DNA of 64,000 nt. It comes from UBA6059 sp040219045 (lineage in GTDB: Bacteria; Bacteroidota; Bacteroidia; Cytophagales; Cyclobacteriaceae). The first letter of the stretch is position 1, and each line of letters starts with the position of its first letter. Made by a program: the position numbers and the translations under genes. The DNA is taken from positions 2,666,001 through 2,730,000 of the forward strand of contig OZ245881.1 of assembly GCA_965229505.1 (NCBI GenBank). The letters run 5' to 3'. Below, piece after piece: positions 9,530-18,997 of this stretch. The notes beneath the pieces are model-generated. The model saw only the letters and a program-made list of their open reading frames with translations. It was not told where the DNA came from and made no database searches.

Positions 9530-10642
9530 ATGATGATCAAGGTATTTTGGGCATTTGTCAAAAAAGAAGTATTCCATATCATCAGGGATAAGAGAACTCT
9601 GCTAATACTCTTTGGGATGCCCGTGGCTCAGGTCCTGATATTCGGGTACGCAGTGACCAATGAGTTCAAGGATGCCAAGATTGATATCCTCGATTTGTCC
9701 CGCGATGTGACCAGTCAGCAGTTGATCTCACACATGACCAGTTCGGGGCATTTTGAGATCAATGAGATGCTCCTATCGGAAAATGATATGGAAGCGGGGC
9801 TCAAAGCGGGCTCGACCAAGCTCGTTGTGGTCATTCCTCAGGACTTCTCTTCTGATTTTTATGGCGCATCAAATGTCACGATCCAGCTCATAGCGGATGG
9901 TTCAGATCCGAATAATGCTAATACCTTGATGCAGTACGCCACGACCATGATTAATGACTTCCGGAAGGAGCGGCTGAATCAAGCTGCGAATCCTTACGTG
10001 GTGCAGGTGGAAATGCGGATGCTTTACAATCCGCAACTGGCCAGTGCGTACAACTTTATTCCGGGTACGATTGCGCTGATCTTGCTTATCATCTCAGCGA
10101 TGATGACCTCTCTGACGATTGCCAAGGAGAAGGAGACCGGGACGATGGAGATATTGCTGGTATCACCCCTGCCACCTCTATTGATCATACTTGGTAAAGT
10201 AGCCCCATATGCCGTACTGTCATTTTTAGATGCAGTGCTTGTACTTATTCTAGGCTATTTCGTTTTTGACGTACCGATAGCCGGTAGTCTTGCTTTGCTG
10301 TTGATCATGTGTCTGCTCTATGTGGTCACAGCTCTTTCGCTGGGTACGCTGATCTCTACTGTATCCAAAACCCAGCAAGACGCCATGATGCGATCACTGA
10401 TAGGGCTGATGATGCCGTCGATGATGCTATCCGGCTTTGTGTTTCCGATGACGAGTATGCCGATAATTCTACAATACATTGGACACATCATCCCGGCCAC
10501 CCATTTTATTGAGATACTCAAAGGAGTGATGCTACGAGGAGTGGGGTTGGATGCAATATTATTGGAAGTCCTTGTTTTGATTGTAATGACGCTATTGCTG
10601 CTAGCGCTAACCTGGAAAAAATTCAAAATCAGATTAGAATGA
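9530..10642 (+). CDS. ABC-2 type transporter permease (YbhS-like)
   Basis: A 370-residue inner membrane permease of the ABC-2 family. One helix near the N-terminus (LLILFGMPVAQVLIFGYAVT) is followed by a periplasmic domain of about 140 residues and then five helices, with the conserved KEKETGTMEILLVSPL coupling segment before helix 3. It is 43% shorter than two-domain pumps and must pair with the next gene product, which has the same architecture. Confidence 0.9.
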   Translation: MMIKVFWAFVKKEVFHIIRDKRTLLILFGMPVAQVLIFGYAVTNEFKDAKIDILDLSRDVTSQQLISHMTSSGHFEINEMLLSENDMEAGLKAGSTKLVVVIPQDFSSDFYGASNVTIQLIADGSDPNNANTLMQYATTMINDFRKERLNQAANPYVVQVEMRMLYNPQLASAYNFIPGTIALILLIISAMMTSLTIAKEKETGTMEILLVSPLPPLLIILGKVAPYAVLSFLDAVLVLILGYFVFDVPIAGSLALLLIMCLLYVVTALSLGTLISTVSKTQQDAMMRSLIGLMMPSMMLSGFVFPMTSMPIILQYIGHIIPATHFIEILKGVMLRGVGLDAILLEVLVLIVMTLLLLALTWKKFKIRLE

Positions 10643-10676
10643 CGGCTAGTCAGTTAGTAGCCTAAATCATAAGCGT

Positions 10677-11801
10677 ATGCGAATACTTGCCTATATCATA
10701 CAAAAGGAGTTTATCCAGATCATTAGGAACAAAGCGCTCCTTCCTATGATGACGATACTACCCGTCATCCAGCTGATCGTGCTTTCCAATGCAGCTTCTA
10801 ATGAGGTGAAAAATGTCAATGTAGTGGTCGTTGATCAGGACAGAAGCGAAATGTCCCGACGCTTGATCTACAAAATCAATGCTTCCAACGAGTTCTCGAT
10901 AGTGTCTTCTCCTCCGGATGAGAAATCCGCTATGACCACAATTCAGGACAATGAAGCGGATATTGTGCTTCAGATCCCGCCCAATTTTGAGCGTGATTAT
11001 CTCAGAGGGGAAGGGGCGAGTATCCAAATGCTTGCAAACGCGATCAACGGCCAGCAAGCGACTGTAGGTTCGGGCTATCTGGCTGCCATAGTTGGGGATT
11101 TCAACAAGGAGATCATGGCGGAGGTACCCATTCAGTTAATTAGGGAGCAGGGGCGAAACGGTCAGGTACTCATCGCCTCCCGCAATTGGTACAATCCAGA
11201 GTTGAGCTATTCAGACTTCATGGTGCCCGGCATCCTGGCGGAAATCACGGCTTTACTAACTATTGTCCTCACTGCCATGAACGTAGTGAGAGAGCGGGAG
11301 ATCGGCACGATTGAGCAAATCAATGTTACTCCTATTAAGAAGTGGCAGTTCATTTTGGGGAAGTTGATCCCATTCCTATGCGTTGGGCTCCTTCTCTTAA
11401 CAGTGGGACTTGCTGCAGGAAAATTGATCTTTGATATACCCATGCGTGGCAGTATTCCTTTGATTTTTGGTTATGCTATCGTCAACCTGATTGCAGTACT
11501 AGGTCTGGGATTGTTGATTTCAAATTTTGCGGATACGCAGCAGCAGGCCATTTTCGTCGCATTCTTTTTCATACTCATCTTCATACTCATGTGCGGGTTG
11601 TTTACGCCTATAGAGAGCATGCCCAAGTGGGCACAGTATGCCACTATTCCCAATCCTCTGGCGCATTTCATCTCGGTATCCCGAAAGGTATTGATCAAGG
11701 GCAGTGGTTTTATGGATATAAGGATGGAGTTTATCTACACTATCTTATTGGCGGTATTCACCAATTCGATGGCTATTCTGAGTTATCAGAAGCAGGAATA
11801 G
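10677..11801 (+). CDS. ABC-2 type transporter permease (YbhR-like)
   Basis: A 374-residue permease with the same plan as its upstream neighbour: an N-terminal helix (LPMMTILPVIQLIVLSNAAS), a large periplasmic domain, the cytoplasmic EREIGTIEQINVTPI coupling segment and five more helices. Together with the previous permease, the two ATPases, HlyD and TolC it completes a tripartite ABC exporter. It is the last gene of the TetR-controlled unit; the next gene starts 149 bp on. Confidence 0.9.
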   Translation: MRILAYIIQKEFIQIIRNKALLPMMTILPVIQLIVLSNAASNEVKNVNVVVVDQDRSEMSRRLIYKINASNEFSIVSSPPDEKSAMTTIQDNEADIVLQIPPNFERDYLRGEGASIQMLANAINGQQATVGSGYLAAIVGDFNKEIMAEVPIQLIREQGRNGQVLIASRNWYNPELSYSDFMVPGILAEITALLTIVLTAMNVVREREIGTIEQINVTPIKKWQFILGKLIPFLCVGLLLLTVGLAAGKLIFDIPMRGSIPLIFGYAIVNLIAVLGLGLLISNFADTQQQAIFVAFFFILIFILMCGLFTPIESMPKWAQYATIPNPLAHFISVSRKVLIKGSGFMDIRMEFIYTILLAVFTNSMAILSYQKQE

Positions 11802-11950
11802 GCCATTGCCCCGAGCTAAAGTCAGAAAGTGTCCATCCAGCCGTTATGAGACAATTATTTACAAAATAATCGTTGATTTCTATGCTTAATTGATGTTTTG
11901 TGAAGGTTATTGATTTGTTAAACAAGGGTGATGTCTTTATCATTGCGCCA

Positions 11951-13240
11951 ATGAACGTGCAGCAAATATTCCCTCTGAAGAGGACATTAGTCATTTTGAT
12001 TGCACTGAGTTTCTACTCTTTCTCGATGAAGGAAGAGGTCACTCCCAGGACTTTTGTCGCTCCTAAGGCCATCATACCGATGGCCCTTACTAACGAGATC
12101 AGTGATGCACCTAGCCTCAAGCCTCTCGATAGTACCTTTCAGCGATTTGTTGATGATTGGAGACTGGTAGGAGCGTCCGTAGCAGTGATGAAAGAAGGCA
12201 AGCTGGTCTATGCCAAGGGCTTTGGCAAACCTGAGCGAAGGACAGACGAGTCATTGCAGCCATATCATCAGTTTAGGTTGGCCAGCGTGAGCAAGCTGAT
12301 CACCGCTACCGCAATCATGAAACTGGTCGATGATGGAAAGCTCTCACTAGACAGCAAAGTCTTTGGTAAAGAGGGCATTCTCAACTCGGAGGCCTATGCT
12401 AATCCCTACGATCGCCGCGTATATGACATTACAGTGGAGCATTTATTGCGACATCTTGGCGGTTGGAGCCTGTTGACTATAGGTGACCCCATGTTCAAGC
12501 CGGTCTATATTGCCCAGGAGCTTGGCATCAAAGGACCTCCATCATTTGACCAGATAGCTAGTTTTGTACTACGCTACCGGATTCCCTACCGGCCGGGTAG
12601 CAGGTATGAGTATTCCAATTTCGGCTACTGCCTGCTGGATCGTGTGATAGAGACAGTTACTAACATGCCTTATGAGGACTATGTGAAGTATCATATACTC
12701 CTACCCAACGATATCAATGATATGCACATCGGCCGCAATATGCTCGAAGAGCGTCAGGAGGGAGAGGTAGTTCACTATGACGACAGCAGGAGCAATGTGC
12801 GTGAGTCCTTTGACGGTAGTGGTGAAATGGTGCCTACTACCTATGGTGCAACTGACATCCGTACCCTTGAAGGCGCGGGAGGATGGATGGCGAGTTCTAC
12901 CGAGCTGCTAAAGTTGATTAGCCTGATCGATGGCTATGCTGATAAGCCAGATATCCTAAGTCATGAGGCTATCCTCAAAATGGTAGATACCAACGTGCCA
13001 GGTCATTCACCTATAGGCTGGAGAAAGATCTACGATGAATGGACATGGATGCGCACCGGTACACTCGCCGGTTCTTCGGCTATCGTCATGCGTCAGGACG
13101 ATGGCTTTACCTGGGCAGTGCTGGTCAATACGAGCAACTGGAGGAGCCGTCGCTTCAACTCTCGTGTGAAGTGGATGATGTCTGAAACACTTGCCAAGAT
13201 TGAGGAGTGGCCCGAGAGAGATCTTTTCCAGTTTAGATAG
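11951..13240 (+). CDS. Serine hydrolase, class C beta-lactamase/DD-peptidase fold
   Basis: A 429-residue exported enzyme with a signal-anchor near the N-terminus (LKRTLVILIALSFYSF) and the penicillin-recognising catalytic set: SVSK at 112-115 (nucleophile Ser112, Lys115) and YSN at 221-223. The third motif is probably the RTGTLAGSS segment near residue 375. Such Beta-lactamase (PF00144) proteins include esterases and peptidases, and the sequence does not say which. The start at 11951 is chosen over 11900 because it places the hydrophobic segment closer to the N-terminus. Confidence 0.85.
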   Translation: MNVQQIFPLKRTLVILIALSFYSFSMKEEVTPRTFVAPKAIIPMALTNEISDAPSLKPLDSTFQRFVDDWRLVGASVAVMKEGKLVYAKGFGKPERRTDESLQPYHQFRLASVSKLITATAIMKLVDDGKLSLDSKVFGKEGILNSEAYANPYDRRVYDITVEHLLRHLGGWSLLTIGDPMFKPVYIAQELGIKGPPSFDQIASFVLRYRIPYRPGSRYEYSNFGYCLLDRVIETVTNMPYEDYVKYHILLPNDINDMHIGRNMLEERQEGEVVHYDDSRSNVRESFDGSGEMVPTTYGATDIRTLEGAGGWMASSTELLKLISLIDGYADKPDILSHEAILKMVDTNVPGHSPIGWRKIYDEWTWMRTGTLAGSSAIVMRQDDGFTWAVLVNTSNWRSRRFNSRVKWMMSETLAKIEEWPERDLFQFR

Positions 13241-13248
13241 CCTTCCTG

Positions 13249-14712
13249 CTAATTCAGCTTCACAGGTTGAAGCGTGTAATAGTCTTGTCCCTCTTTTCTG
13301 TAATAAGTTCTTACCAGAAAAGTATCGTTGAACCAATTTGTAACCCTAGGTTGGCCCATTCGATCGATGAGACCCACCTGGGGAAAGATGATCTGCTCAC
13401 CCCCCATGATATCAAATGATCTAACTTCATCTCCATAGAAGCCTAAAATCTTCGCGCCACTTATATCAGCAAATACATTCTTGTTGTTGAGTGTGGAGAG
13501 GTGATCTACATCTTTGGTGATGTACTTATGACTTGAGCCTATTTTCCCATCTGAGGTGAGTGCCACCCTGATGTGACAGGCATATTCAAATCCGGTTGCC
13601 ATAGCATTGTTGATCTGTGCGTCCCGGTACCGCATCTCTATGATCTGGGTGCCGGATCCGGTAAATCCACCTGTGCCGCCGAAGAAACTGCCCGGAGACA
13701 TGAAGTTCTCGAAATTGCGGTAGTCCCGCTCGATCTCCTTTTCGGTCTGGTTCTTAGAACGAAACTTTTGTTGATAGACTTCCAGCCACATGATGATCGA
13801 ATCGCCTTGGACAGACACTTCTTCAAACAAAAAGGCATTATTGCTTCTGACGATAGCTTTTTCATCAGCAACAGCACCAAGTATAGAAGCCTTGCTCTCA
13901 CCCCATATATCCTTAAGAGGCACTTCTACATAAGATTTAGTAGCCAGGTCAATGGTGAAGAGTCCATCTGCCTTGGCCTCATCCTTGCCATATTGACCAA
14001 TGATGTACCGACTTTCTATGAGTTGGATTTTTGAAAGCTCGGCTTTCGACAGTATGTCAATCGGAACGACCTCATATTCATCATTGACAAGACGATGAAC
14101 TACCAGTCTGTTGAGCTTTTGAAGCTTATCAGCTACAATGAATTGAAATTCACCGTTGATGATCTGAGTAGAAACTACCTGAGCTTTAGCTTGATTGACA
14201 TTTAACGGTAGTACTTCAGTGGATCTGGTAAAAAGGTTCAACTTCAGAATGGCCGGAGACCCGCGCAAAACTCCCTCTACCCACACATGCTCTTGCAATC
14301 CATGCAAGCTCCGGATTTCGAATTTTTCTGGTAAGATAAAACTAGCCGTATCTACAGCGCCGTATTGTGCGTCCATTCGCGATAGACGGATGTAATCTCC
14401 GGGCGTCTGAAAAAGCAGGTAGATGTGCTGACCCGAATTGTAGTTGGCAACAATGCGATCACCCTCTTGAAAGTAGATGAACTGCTCCCACTTTTGTGCA
14501 AAGCTGGTGTCGTACTGGGTGTACTTTAGATAGAATTCACCCTCACCTTTTTGATAGAGGAGTGAATCAAAAACGACAAAGCCATGAGATCCGGTCGGCA
14601 TAGCCGTGACGGCCGACTGTTTGAGATCGACCGGGACGGTGAATTGTGCCGAGGAGGTAAGCGTGCTGGCAAAATAGAGGAGGAATGCAATAAGCTGTCG
14701 GCTGATATTCAT
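13249..14712 (-). CDS. Secreted protein of unknown function
   Basis: A 487-residue protein with a clear signal peptide (LIAFLLYFASTLTSSAQ). The mature part is beta-rich with repeated short strands and turns, for instance SGQHIYLLFQTPGDYIRLSR and IGQYGKDEAKADGLFTIDL, which suggests a propeller-like fold without a recognisable family signature. A low-complexity turn, GGTGGFTGSGTQ, lies near residue 340. It converges on the serine hydrolase gene with an 8-bp gap. I do not recognise a function. Confidence 0.75.
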   Translation of the reverse strand: MNISRQLIAFLLYFASTLTSSAQFTVPVDLKQSAVTAMPTGSHGFVVFDSLLYQKGEGEFYLKYTQYDTSFAQKWEQFIYFQEGDRIVANYNSGQHIYLLFQTPGDYIRLSRMDAQYGAVDTASFILPEKFEIRSLHGLQEHVWVEGVLRGSPAILKLNLFTRSTEVLPLNVNQAKAQVVSTQIINGEFQFIVADKLQKLNRLVVHRLVNDEYEVVPIDILSKAELSKIQLIESRYIIGQYGKDEAKADGLFTIDLATKSYVEVPLKDIWGESKASILGAVADEKAIVRSNNAFLFEEVSVQGDSIIMWLEVYQQKFRSKNQTEKEIERDYRNFENFMSPGSFFGGTGGFTGSGTQIIEMRYRDAQINNAMATGFEYACHIRVALTSDGKIGSSHKYITKDVDHLSTLNNKNVFADISGAKILGFYGDEVRSFDIMGGEQIIFPQVGLIDRMGQPRVTNWFNDTFLVRTYYRKEGQDYYTLQPVKLN

Positions 14713-14792
14713 GCGGGATTCTGATAAGGCATAATGATAACAATATCGAGCTGTTCACCCCTATAAACAAGCAATTTGCGTTACCTGATAAT

Positions 14793-14823
14793 AAAAAAAT
14801 CGAGCCTGATAAGACTCGATTTT
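14793..14823 (-). terminator. Terminator downstream of the CBS-domain gene
   Basis: The stem AAAATCGAG / CTCGATTTT with a ten-base loop lies between the 3' end of the CBS gene (14848) and the start of the next leftward gene. Read on the minus strand it is followed by a run of T (the A run at 14793-14799 on the plus strand). Confidence 0.8.
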
Positions 14824-14847
14824 AATGTGCCTGCGAGCATTAATTGC

Positions 14848-15312
14848 TCACCAGGTAGTTCCTTTTAGTTCTCTGGTAGCTCTCATGATGTCCCGACGAC
14901 TCACCTGGCCTTTGAGGACTCCTTTATCATCCACTACCGGGAATCTCCTGAACTGGGTAGAAAGAAACTCGTCGGCCACTTCCACCACGTCCTTGTCCAC
15001 TGAGATGGTTCTTACATTGGTGCTCATGTAATCAGACACACTGCCTTTATTATTAGGCTGATTGTGGTACCTGGCATCTACTATGATGCGCAGACAGTCC
15101 TTCTCGGAGAGCATCCCAACCAGCTCCTTTTTTTCATTTAGCACTGGCGCACCGGAGATTCTCTTCTCAAGCATGACATCAATCGCATCTTGTATTTCCT
15201 GATCAGGACTGAAAGTAATCAGATTTCTGGCCATGTATTTGGTGACAGATTCGTACTTGACCTCTCCTTTGGTATTATCTTCAACTTTTCTTCCCTGGAA
15301 GTTCATAGGCAT
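14848..15312 (-). CDS. CBS-domain pair protein
   Basis: A 154-residue protein made of two CBS motifs (about residues 26-80 and 92-148), with the typical V-x-x-YM-x-x-x-(L/V) entry (VTKYMARNLITFSPDQEI; VSDYMSTNVRTISVDKDV) and (G/P)xLxGxxSxxD exits. Stand-alone CBS pairs bind adenine nucleotides and often act as energy or redox sensors; the partner here is unknown. A second CBS-pair gene occurs at 38942. The ATG at 15306, two codons inside, is an equally possible start. Confidence 0.88.
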   Translation of the reverse strand: MPMNFQGRKVEDNTKGEVKYESVTKYMARNLITFSPDQEIQDAIDVMLEKRISGAPVLNEKKELVGMLSEKDCLRIIVDARYHNQPNNKGSVSDYMSTNVRTISVDKDVVEVADEFLSTQFRRFPVVDDKGVLKGQVSRRDIMRATRELKGTTW

Positions 15313-15711
15313 GGTTTATTTAAAGTTCGACAATTGACTGCCCGCTAGAGAAAACGGGATAAGAATATACAATAATTTAGGTTGAATCCAAACAGGAGCA
15401 GAGGCCTGGAATAAATTAATAAATGATGTCTCCCCAACCTTCAGCTATTTCCGATAGGTATGATCTACCGATAAAATGATGATGAGGGATTTTAGAAAAT
15501 AAATCTTGTGAATTGGAGAACTAAACCTCATATTGGTGCGTTAGCCAATGAGCGATAAAAAAAGACAAAAAGTATTGCGCTGTATATGATATTCTTCTAC
15601 CTTCGCGGACTTTTGGCGTTAATCAGTTGAAAATTAATCAATCGCTGTAACCATTTAGCTACAGTCGGTGTTAAATCATCGTTATCATAAATTTTACATT
15701 AAGGACAACAT
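15313..15711. other. 399-bp intergenic region upstream of rpoD
   Basis: No convincing gene was seen. The region contains one copy of the iterated motif TTCCGATAGG at 15449-15458 with a related inverted half at 15465-15475, and a candidate rpoD promoter at 15575-15605. A leader of about 100 bases then precedes the rpoD start. Confidence 0.7.
15575..15605 (+). promoter_or_regulatory. rpoD: Candidate rpoD promoter
   Basis: TTG at 15575-15577 and TACCTTCG at 15598-15605 are spaced by 20 bases, close to the Bacteroidota consensus TTTG-N19-TAnnTTTG. One base of the -7 box deviates. Confidence 0.5.
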
Positions 15712-16584
15712 ATGCGACAACTTAAGATCACTCAGTCAATTACTAACCGTAGGGAAAGCCATACACTAGAGAAGTATTTTACCGAGGTTAGTAGCGTTCC
15801 GATGATCACTCCTGATGAGGAGGTTACTTTAGCAAAGAGAATACGCGAAGGAGACGAGCTGGCGTTAGAGAAGCTTGTCAAGGCCAACCTTAGGTTTGTC
15901 GTATCTGTAGCGAAACAATATCAAAATAGAAGTTTGCCATTGAATGACCTGATCAACGAGGGCAACCTTGGTCTGATTAAGGCGGCTAAGAAATTTGATG
16001 AAACGAAAGGTTTCAAATTTATCTCTTACGCAGTGTGGTGGATCAGGCAGTCGATCATGCAGGCGCTCGCAGAGCAGTCGCGTATCGTCCGTCTACCGAT
16101 GAATAAGTCTGGTGCTATCAACCAGATCAGAAGAGCGTACGCTGAGCTTGAGCAGAAGTTTGAGCGTGAGCCTACTGAGGAGGAATTGGCAGACATCCTT
16201 GAGATGAAGCCTAATGAAGTGCGAAACACTCTCGGTGCTGAAGTGAAGCAGATGTCTATGGATGCTCCATTCGGTGAGGATGAGTCCGGTTCGTTGCTTG
16301 ATGTGTTGGAGAACCATGCCACTGGTGCTACTGACTCAGGGATGGTATTCAGCGACTCGTTGAAAGTAGAGACGATGCGTGCATTGTCTACCTTGACCGC
16401 TCGTGAGCGTGAGGTAGTGATGATGAGCTTCGGTATCGGTCATGATAATCCTTTCACCTTGGAGGAGATCGGTGATGTGATGGGCTTGACACGGGAGCGT
16501 GTGAGACAAATAAGAGAGAAGGCACTACAGAAACTAAGAGAGCCCTCTAAGAACAGAAGATTGAAAGAATTCTGCGCGACCTGA
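15712..16584 (+). CDS. rpoD: RNA polymerase primary sigma factor RpoD
   Basis: A 290-residue sigma-70 factor of the compact Bacteroidota form that starts directly with the conserved MRQLKITQSITNR and lacks region 1.1. Region 1.2 (HTLEKYFTEVSSVPMITPDEE), region 2 with the core-binding and promoter-melting segments (DLINEGNLGLIKAAKKFD; ISYAVWWIRQSIMQALAEQS), region 3 and the region 4.2 helix-turn-helix (FTLEEIGDVMGLTRERVRQI) are all present and intact. It directs housekeeping transcription from TTTG/TAnnTTTG promoters. It is monocistronic, with its own promoter region and a strong terminator. Confidence 0.98.
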   Translation: MRQLKITQSITNRRESHTLEKYFTEVSSVPMITPDEEVTLAKRIREGDELALEKLVKANLRFVVSVAKQYQNRSLPLNDLINEGNLGLIKAAKKFDETKGFKFISYAVWWIRQSIMQALAEQSRIVRLPMNKSGAINQIRRAYAELEQKFEREPTEEELADILEMKPNEVRNTLGAEVKQMSMDAPFGEDESGSLLDVLENHATGATDSGMVFSDSLKVETMRALSTLTAREREVVMMSFGIGHDNPFTLEEIGDVMGLTRERVRQIREKALQKLREPSKNRRLKEFCAT

Positions 16585-16610
16585 TCCGCAGTTGACTTAA
16601 AGCATATTGA

Positions 16611-16636
16611 AAACCCCGCACTAGCGGGGTTTTTTG
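16611..16636. terminator. Bidirectional terminator between rpoD and the MFS gene
   Basis: AACCCCGC-ACTA-GCGGGGTT with a following T6 run and a preceding short A run. It lies between convergent genes, 27 bp after rpoD and immediately before the MFS stop codon. Confidence 0.9.
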
Positions 16637-17785
16637 TTACAATCGCACTCTGCTTGATAATAGAGCAATCGTGAGACAGAGAATGGCGACCACACCCATC
16701 GCCAACCCCAGACTGGTAGCATCAGCAATCCACCCTATCAGCGGAGGACCAACGAGAAATCCGGAGTAGCTGAAAGTTGCCACGGCTGCTATACCAGCAC
16801 CTGAGGACATACCGGGCGTTTTTGCGCTAGCTGAGAAGAATACAGGCACGAGGCAGCTCAAACCGAGCCCAACAAATGAAAAGCCCACAATCGCCAAGAT
16901 CGGAGAATTGACAAGCAAGGCAATGCTGATACCAATGAAGGCAATGGAAGCTCCATATACCACAATACGGCGGTTGCCCAGGCGGGGAATGAGCATGTCA
17001 CCAGAAAACCTACCAATGGCCATCATCATGGCATAGCCTGAGAACGCCAAACCTGTGTAGAACGGACCACTCTGAAGTCCCTCTGTCATGTACACGGCGC
17101 TCCAATCCGCAATTACTCCTTCGCTAAACATGGTGCAAAAAGCGAGGAATGCCAACCCAAAAACAGCCTTCTTGGGAAGCGCAAAGGCATGACCTTCGAC
17201 CGCTTCCTCATCACTGTATCTAAGAAGTGTAGGAAGCAAAAAGAGCACGACCACAAACAGAATTACTGCTATGGAGGTCAGGTGAATTTTTGGATCCACA
17301 CCAAACCCGACGAAAATGCTTCCTATGCCTGAACCGACCATGGCGCCAAGGCTCCACATCCCATGACAAGTCGACATGATGGGATGATTGCGCTTTTTCT
17401 CCGTCACAGCTGCAGCAGCGTTCATCGTGATATCCATGTAGGCGGTACTCAGCCCATAGATAAATAGCACAGCCATCAGGCTGAACTGATCTATACCGTA
17501 GACGGGTAGAGATGCTGTCATCAGAAATAGGATAGTACTGAGTACTGTGGCTTTCCCCAAGCCTTGTTTGTTGATCAGGCCACCGCAGAAGGGCATGATG
17601 AGAATAGCTCCAACCGGCATACCCAGAATAGCCAGACCGAGATCTGCGGCGCTTAAGCCCAAGTCAGCTTTCATATCTGGAATTCGGGTAACCCAGTTCC
17701 CAAACATGATGCTGTTGAAAGAAAAAATAAGGCCCACCGTCCTGCTATCTCGATGGCGGAAGAAGCTCCAAAGATGATCAAGCAT
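16637..17785 (-). CDS. MFS transporter (YbjJ-like)
   Basis: A 382-residue major facilitator protein with about 12 membrane helices. The N-terminal GNWVTRIPDMKADLGLSAADLGLAI segment (quoted in part) and the GHGMWSLGAMVGSGIGSIF-type helix 5 resemble the YbjJ/FucP-like branch. The substrate is not readable. Its start overlaps the VOC gene by 8 bp, and the operon is headed by a DeoR-type regulator, which in most families controls sugar or sugar-phosphate genes, so a sugar or sugar-derived substrate is a fair guess. Confidence 0.85.
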   Translation of the reverse strand: MLDHLWSFFRHRDSRTVGLIFSFNSIMFGNWVTRIPDMKADLGLSAADLGLAILGMPVGAILIMPFCGGLINKQGLGKATVLSTILFLMTASLPVYGIDQFSLMAVLFIYGLSTAYMDITMNAAAAVTEKKRNHPIMSTCHGMWSLGAMVGSGIGSIFVGFGVDPKIHLTSIAVILFVVVLFLLPTLLRYSDEEAVEGHAFALPKKAVFGLAFLAFCTMFSEGVIADWSAVYMTEGLQSGPFYTGLAFSGYAMMMAIGRFSGDMLIPRLGNRRIVVYGASIAFIGISIALLVNSPILAIVGFSFVGLGLSCLVPVFFSASAKTPGMSSGAGIAAVATFSYSGFLVGPPLIGWIADATSLGLAMGVVAILCLTIALLSSRVRL

Positions 17786-18182
17786 TGGACATAGGATAAG
17801 TAAGTTCTACCCTATTTTGATCAGGATCCAGTATGACACTTTCGTAGTAACCGTCTCCGGTAGTTCTGGGGCCATCGATGCAGGGATAGCCCTCTTTAAC
17901 CAATTTTGCGGTCAACTCATCTACCGCATCTTTTGATGAGGTCTCCAACGCCATGTGGATATAGCCGGTGAATTGAGCGAATGTGTCATCTTTGCTCTCG
18001 GGTACCCCATCCATTGACATCAGCTCTAGCCTACACCCATCATCAAAGGAGATAAAGTAGGAAGCGAACTTCTTTTTTGTGTTAACATATTTCTCATTGG
18101 CAGTACCCTGAAAATAGTGGACGTAGAAATCCTTCATGACCTCCAGTTGGTGGGTCCAAATGGCAATGTGTTCTATTCTCAT
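17778..18182 (-). CDS. VOC-family (glyoxalase-like) protein
   Basis: A 134-residue single vicinal-oxygen-chelate domain. The four metal positions are visible: His in RIEHIAIW, Glu in CRLELMS, His in GYIHMALE and Glu in NRVELTYP, as in glyoxalase I-type enzymes. The two beta-alpha-beta-beta-beta modules fill the whole length. It sits between a DeoR regulator (4-bp overlap) and an MFS transporter (8-bp overlap), so it is tightly co-translated with them. Isomerase, lyase or fosfomycin-resistance-type activities share this fold and cannot be distinguished here. Confidence 0.85.
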   Translation of the reverse strand: MRIEHIAIWTHQLEVMKDFYVHYFQGTANEKYVNTKKKFASYFISFDDGCRLELMSMDGVPESKDDTFAQFTGYIHMALETSSKDAVDELTAKLVKEGYPCIDGPRTTGDGYYESVILDPDQNRVELTYPMSNA

Positions 18183-18928
18183 AAGAGTTGGGGGTGCTTG
18201 GTAGCGTAAAGTGATTTCAATGAAGGGTCAAGTGTGTCTTCCAGTGCGAGGTAGTCGATTGCGTCAAAATCACATACTCTGTATCGGACTGCTGTCTCTA
18301 CTTTATCGTTAGTAGCTAGGACCAGCGTTTTTTGACTGGCTTCTATCATTTTCTGCTTCACAAAGTTCTCCTCTGCATAAGGTGTGGTGAGTCCTTGCCT
18401 GTGATGAATGCTACAGGCACCTACGACACATAGCTCAGGGTTAAAATTTCCTATTTGCCGAATCGTTTCCTGCCCTTTGAAAACTTTAGAAACGGGATCA
18501 TAAGCACCTCCCAGCATATGAAGTTTGATGTTGTCCAGCTTTGACAGGTATTCTGCCAGGGGCAGGCTGTTAGTGACGATCTCGAGGGGCATAAGTGGAG
18601 GGAGGTGATGCACTAGCGTAAAATTGGTTGTGCCGCCATCTATCATGAGCATCATGCCTTCATCGATAAGCTTGAGGGACTTCTGACAAAGGTCTTTCTT
18701 ACTCTCGGAGGAGAAGTCCAGGCGCTGATCAAAACCTTCCGGTGTGATAGGCTTGGGAATGGCTCCACCGTGTACTTTTTGTAGAATGCCGCGGCTGGCC
18801 AGCTCATGGAGGTCTCGACGGATGGTGTCATCTGAGACCTGCAGCTCTTCACTGAGTTGGGTTGAACTCACGCGATTATCCTGCCGCAGCTTGGCAATGA
18901 TGGTAGTAAAGCGTTCTTCTTTTAGCAA
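18179..18928 (-). CDS. DeoR-family transcriptional regulator
   Basis: A 249-residue regulator. The N-terminal winged helix (VSSTQLSEELQVSDDTIRRD, about residues 20-39, then LHELASRGILQKVHGGA) is the DeoR signature, and the C-terminal DeoRC effector domain contains MLMIDGGTTNFTLVHHLP and a CVVGACSIHH segment. These proteins usually sense phosphorylated sugars. It heads the leftward VOC/MFS operon and faces the SemiSWEET gene across a 69-bp gap containing repeated TGCRRAT-type elements. Confidence 0.92.
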   Translation of the reverse strand: MLKEERFTTIIAKLRQDNRVSSTQLSEELQVSDDTIRRDLHELASRGILQKVHGGAIPKPITPEGFDQRLDFSSESKKDLCQKSLKLIDEGMMLMIDGGTTNFTLVHHLPPLMPLEIVTNSLPLAEYLSKLDNIKLHMLGGAYDPVSKVFKGQETIRQIGNFNPELCVVGACSIHHRQGLTTPYAEENFVKQKMIEASQKTLVLATNDKVETAVRYRVCDFDAIDYLALEDTLDPSLKSLYATKHPQLL

Positions 18929-18936
18929 TGCAGTAT

Positions 18937-18997
18937 TATGCGGTTAATTGCGGATTTGTATTAGCAATATTGCAGATAAGTCTGTAATTATGCAAAT
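18937..18997. promoter_or_regulatory. Divergent control region with candidate DeoR direct repeats
   Basis: Three direct repeats, ATTGCGGAT (18947-18955), ATTGCAGAT (18969-18977) and TATGCAAAT (18989-18997), plus a weaker TATGCGGTT at 18937, are spaced by about two helical turns (22 and 20 bp). They fill the gap between deoR-type gene and SemiSWEET gene. DeoR-family repressors commonly bind such repeats, so common control of both directions is likely. Confidence 0.5.

Noticed and set aside
13573..14034. A 153-codon plus-strand frame
   Set aside because: It is antisense to the well-formed secreted protein gene at 13249-14712 and reads as shadow sequence.
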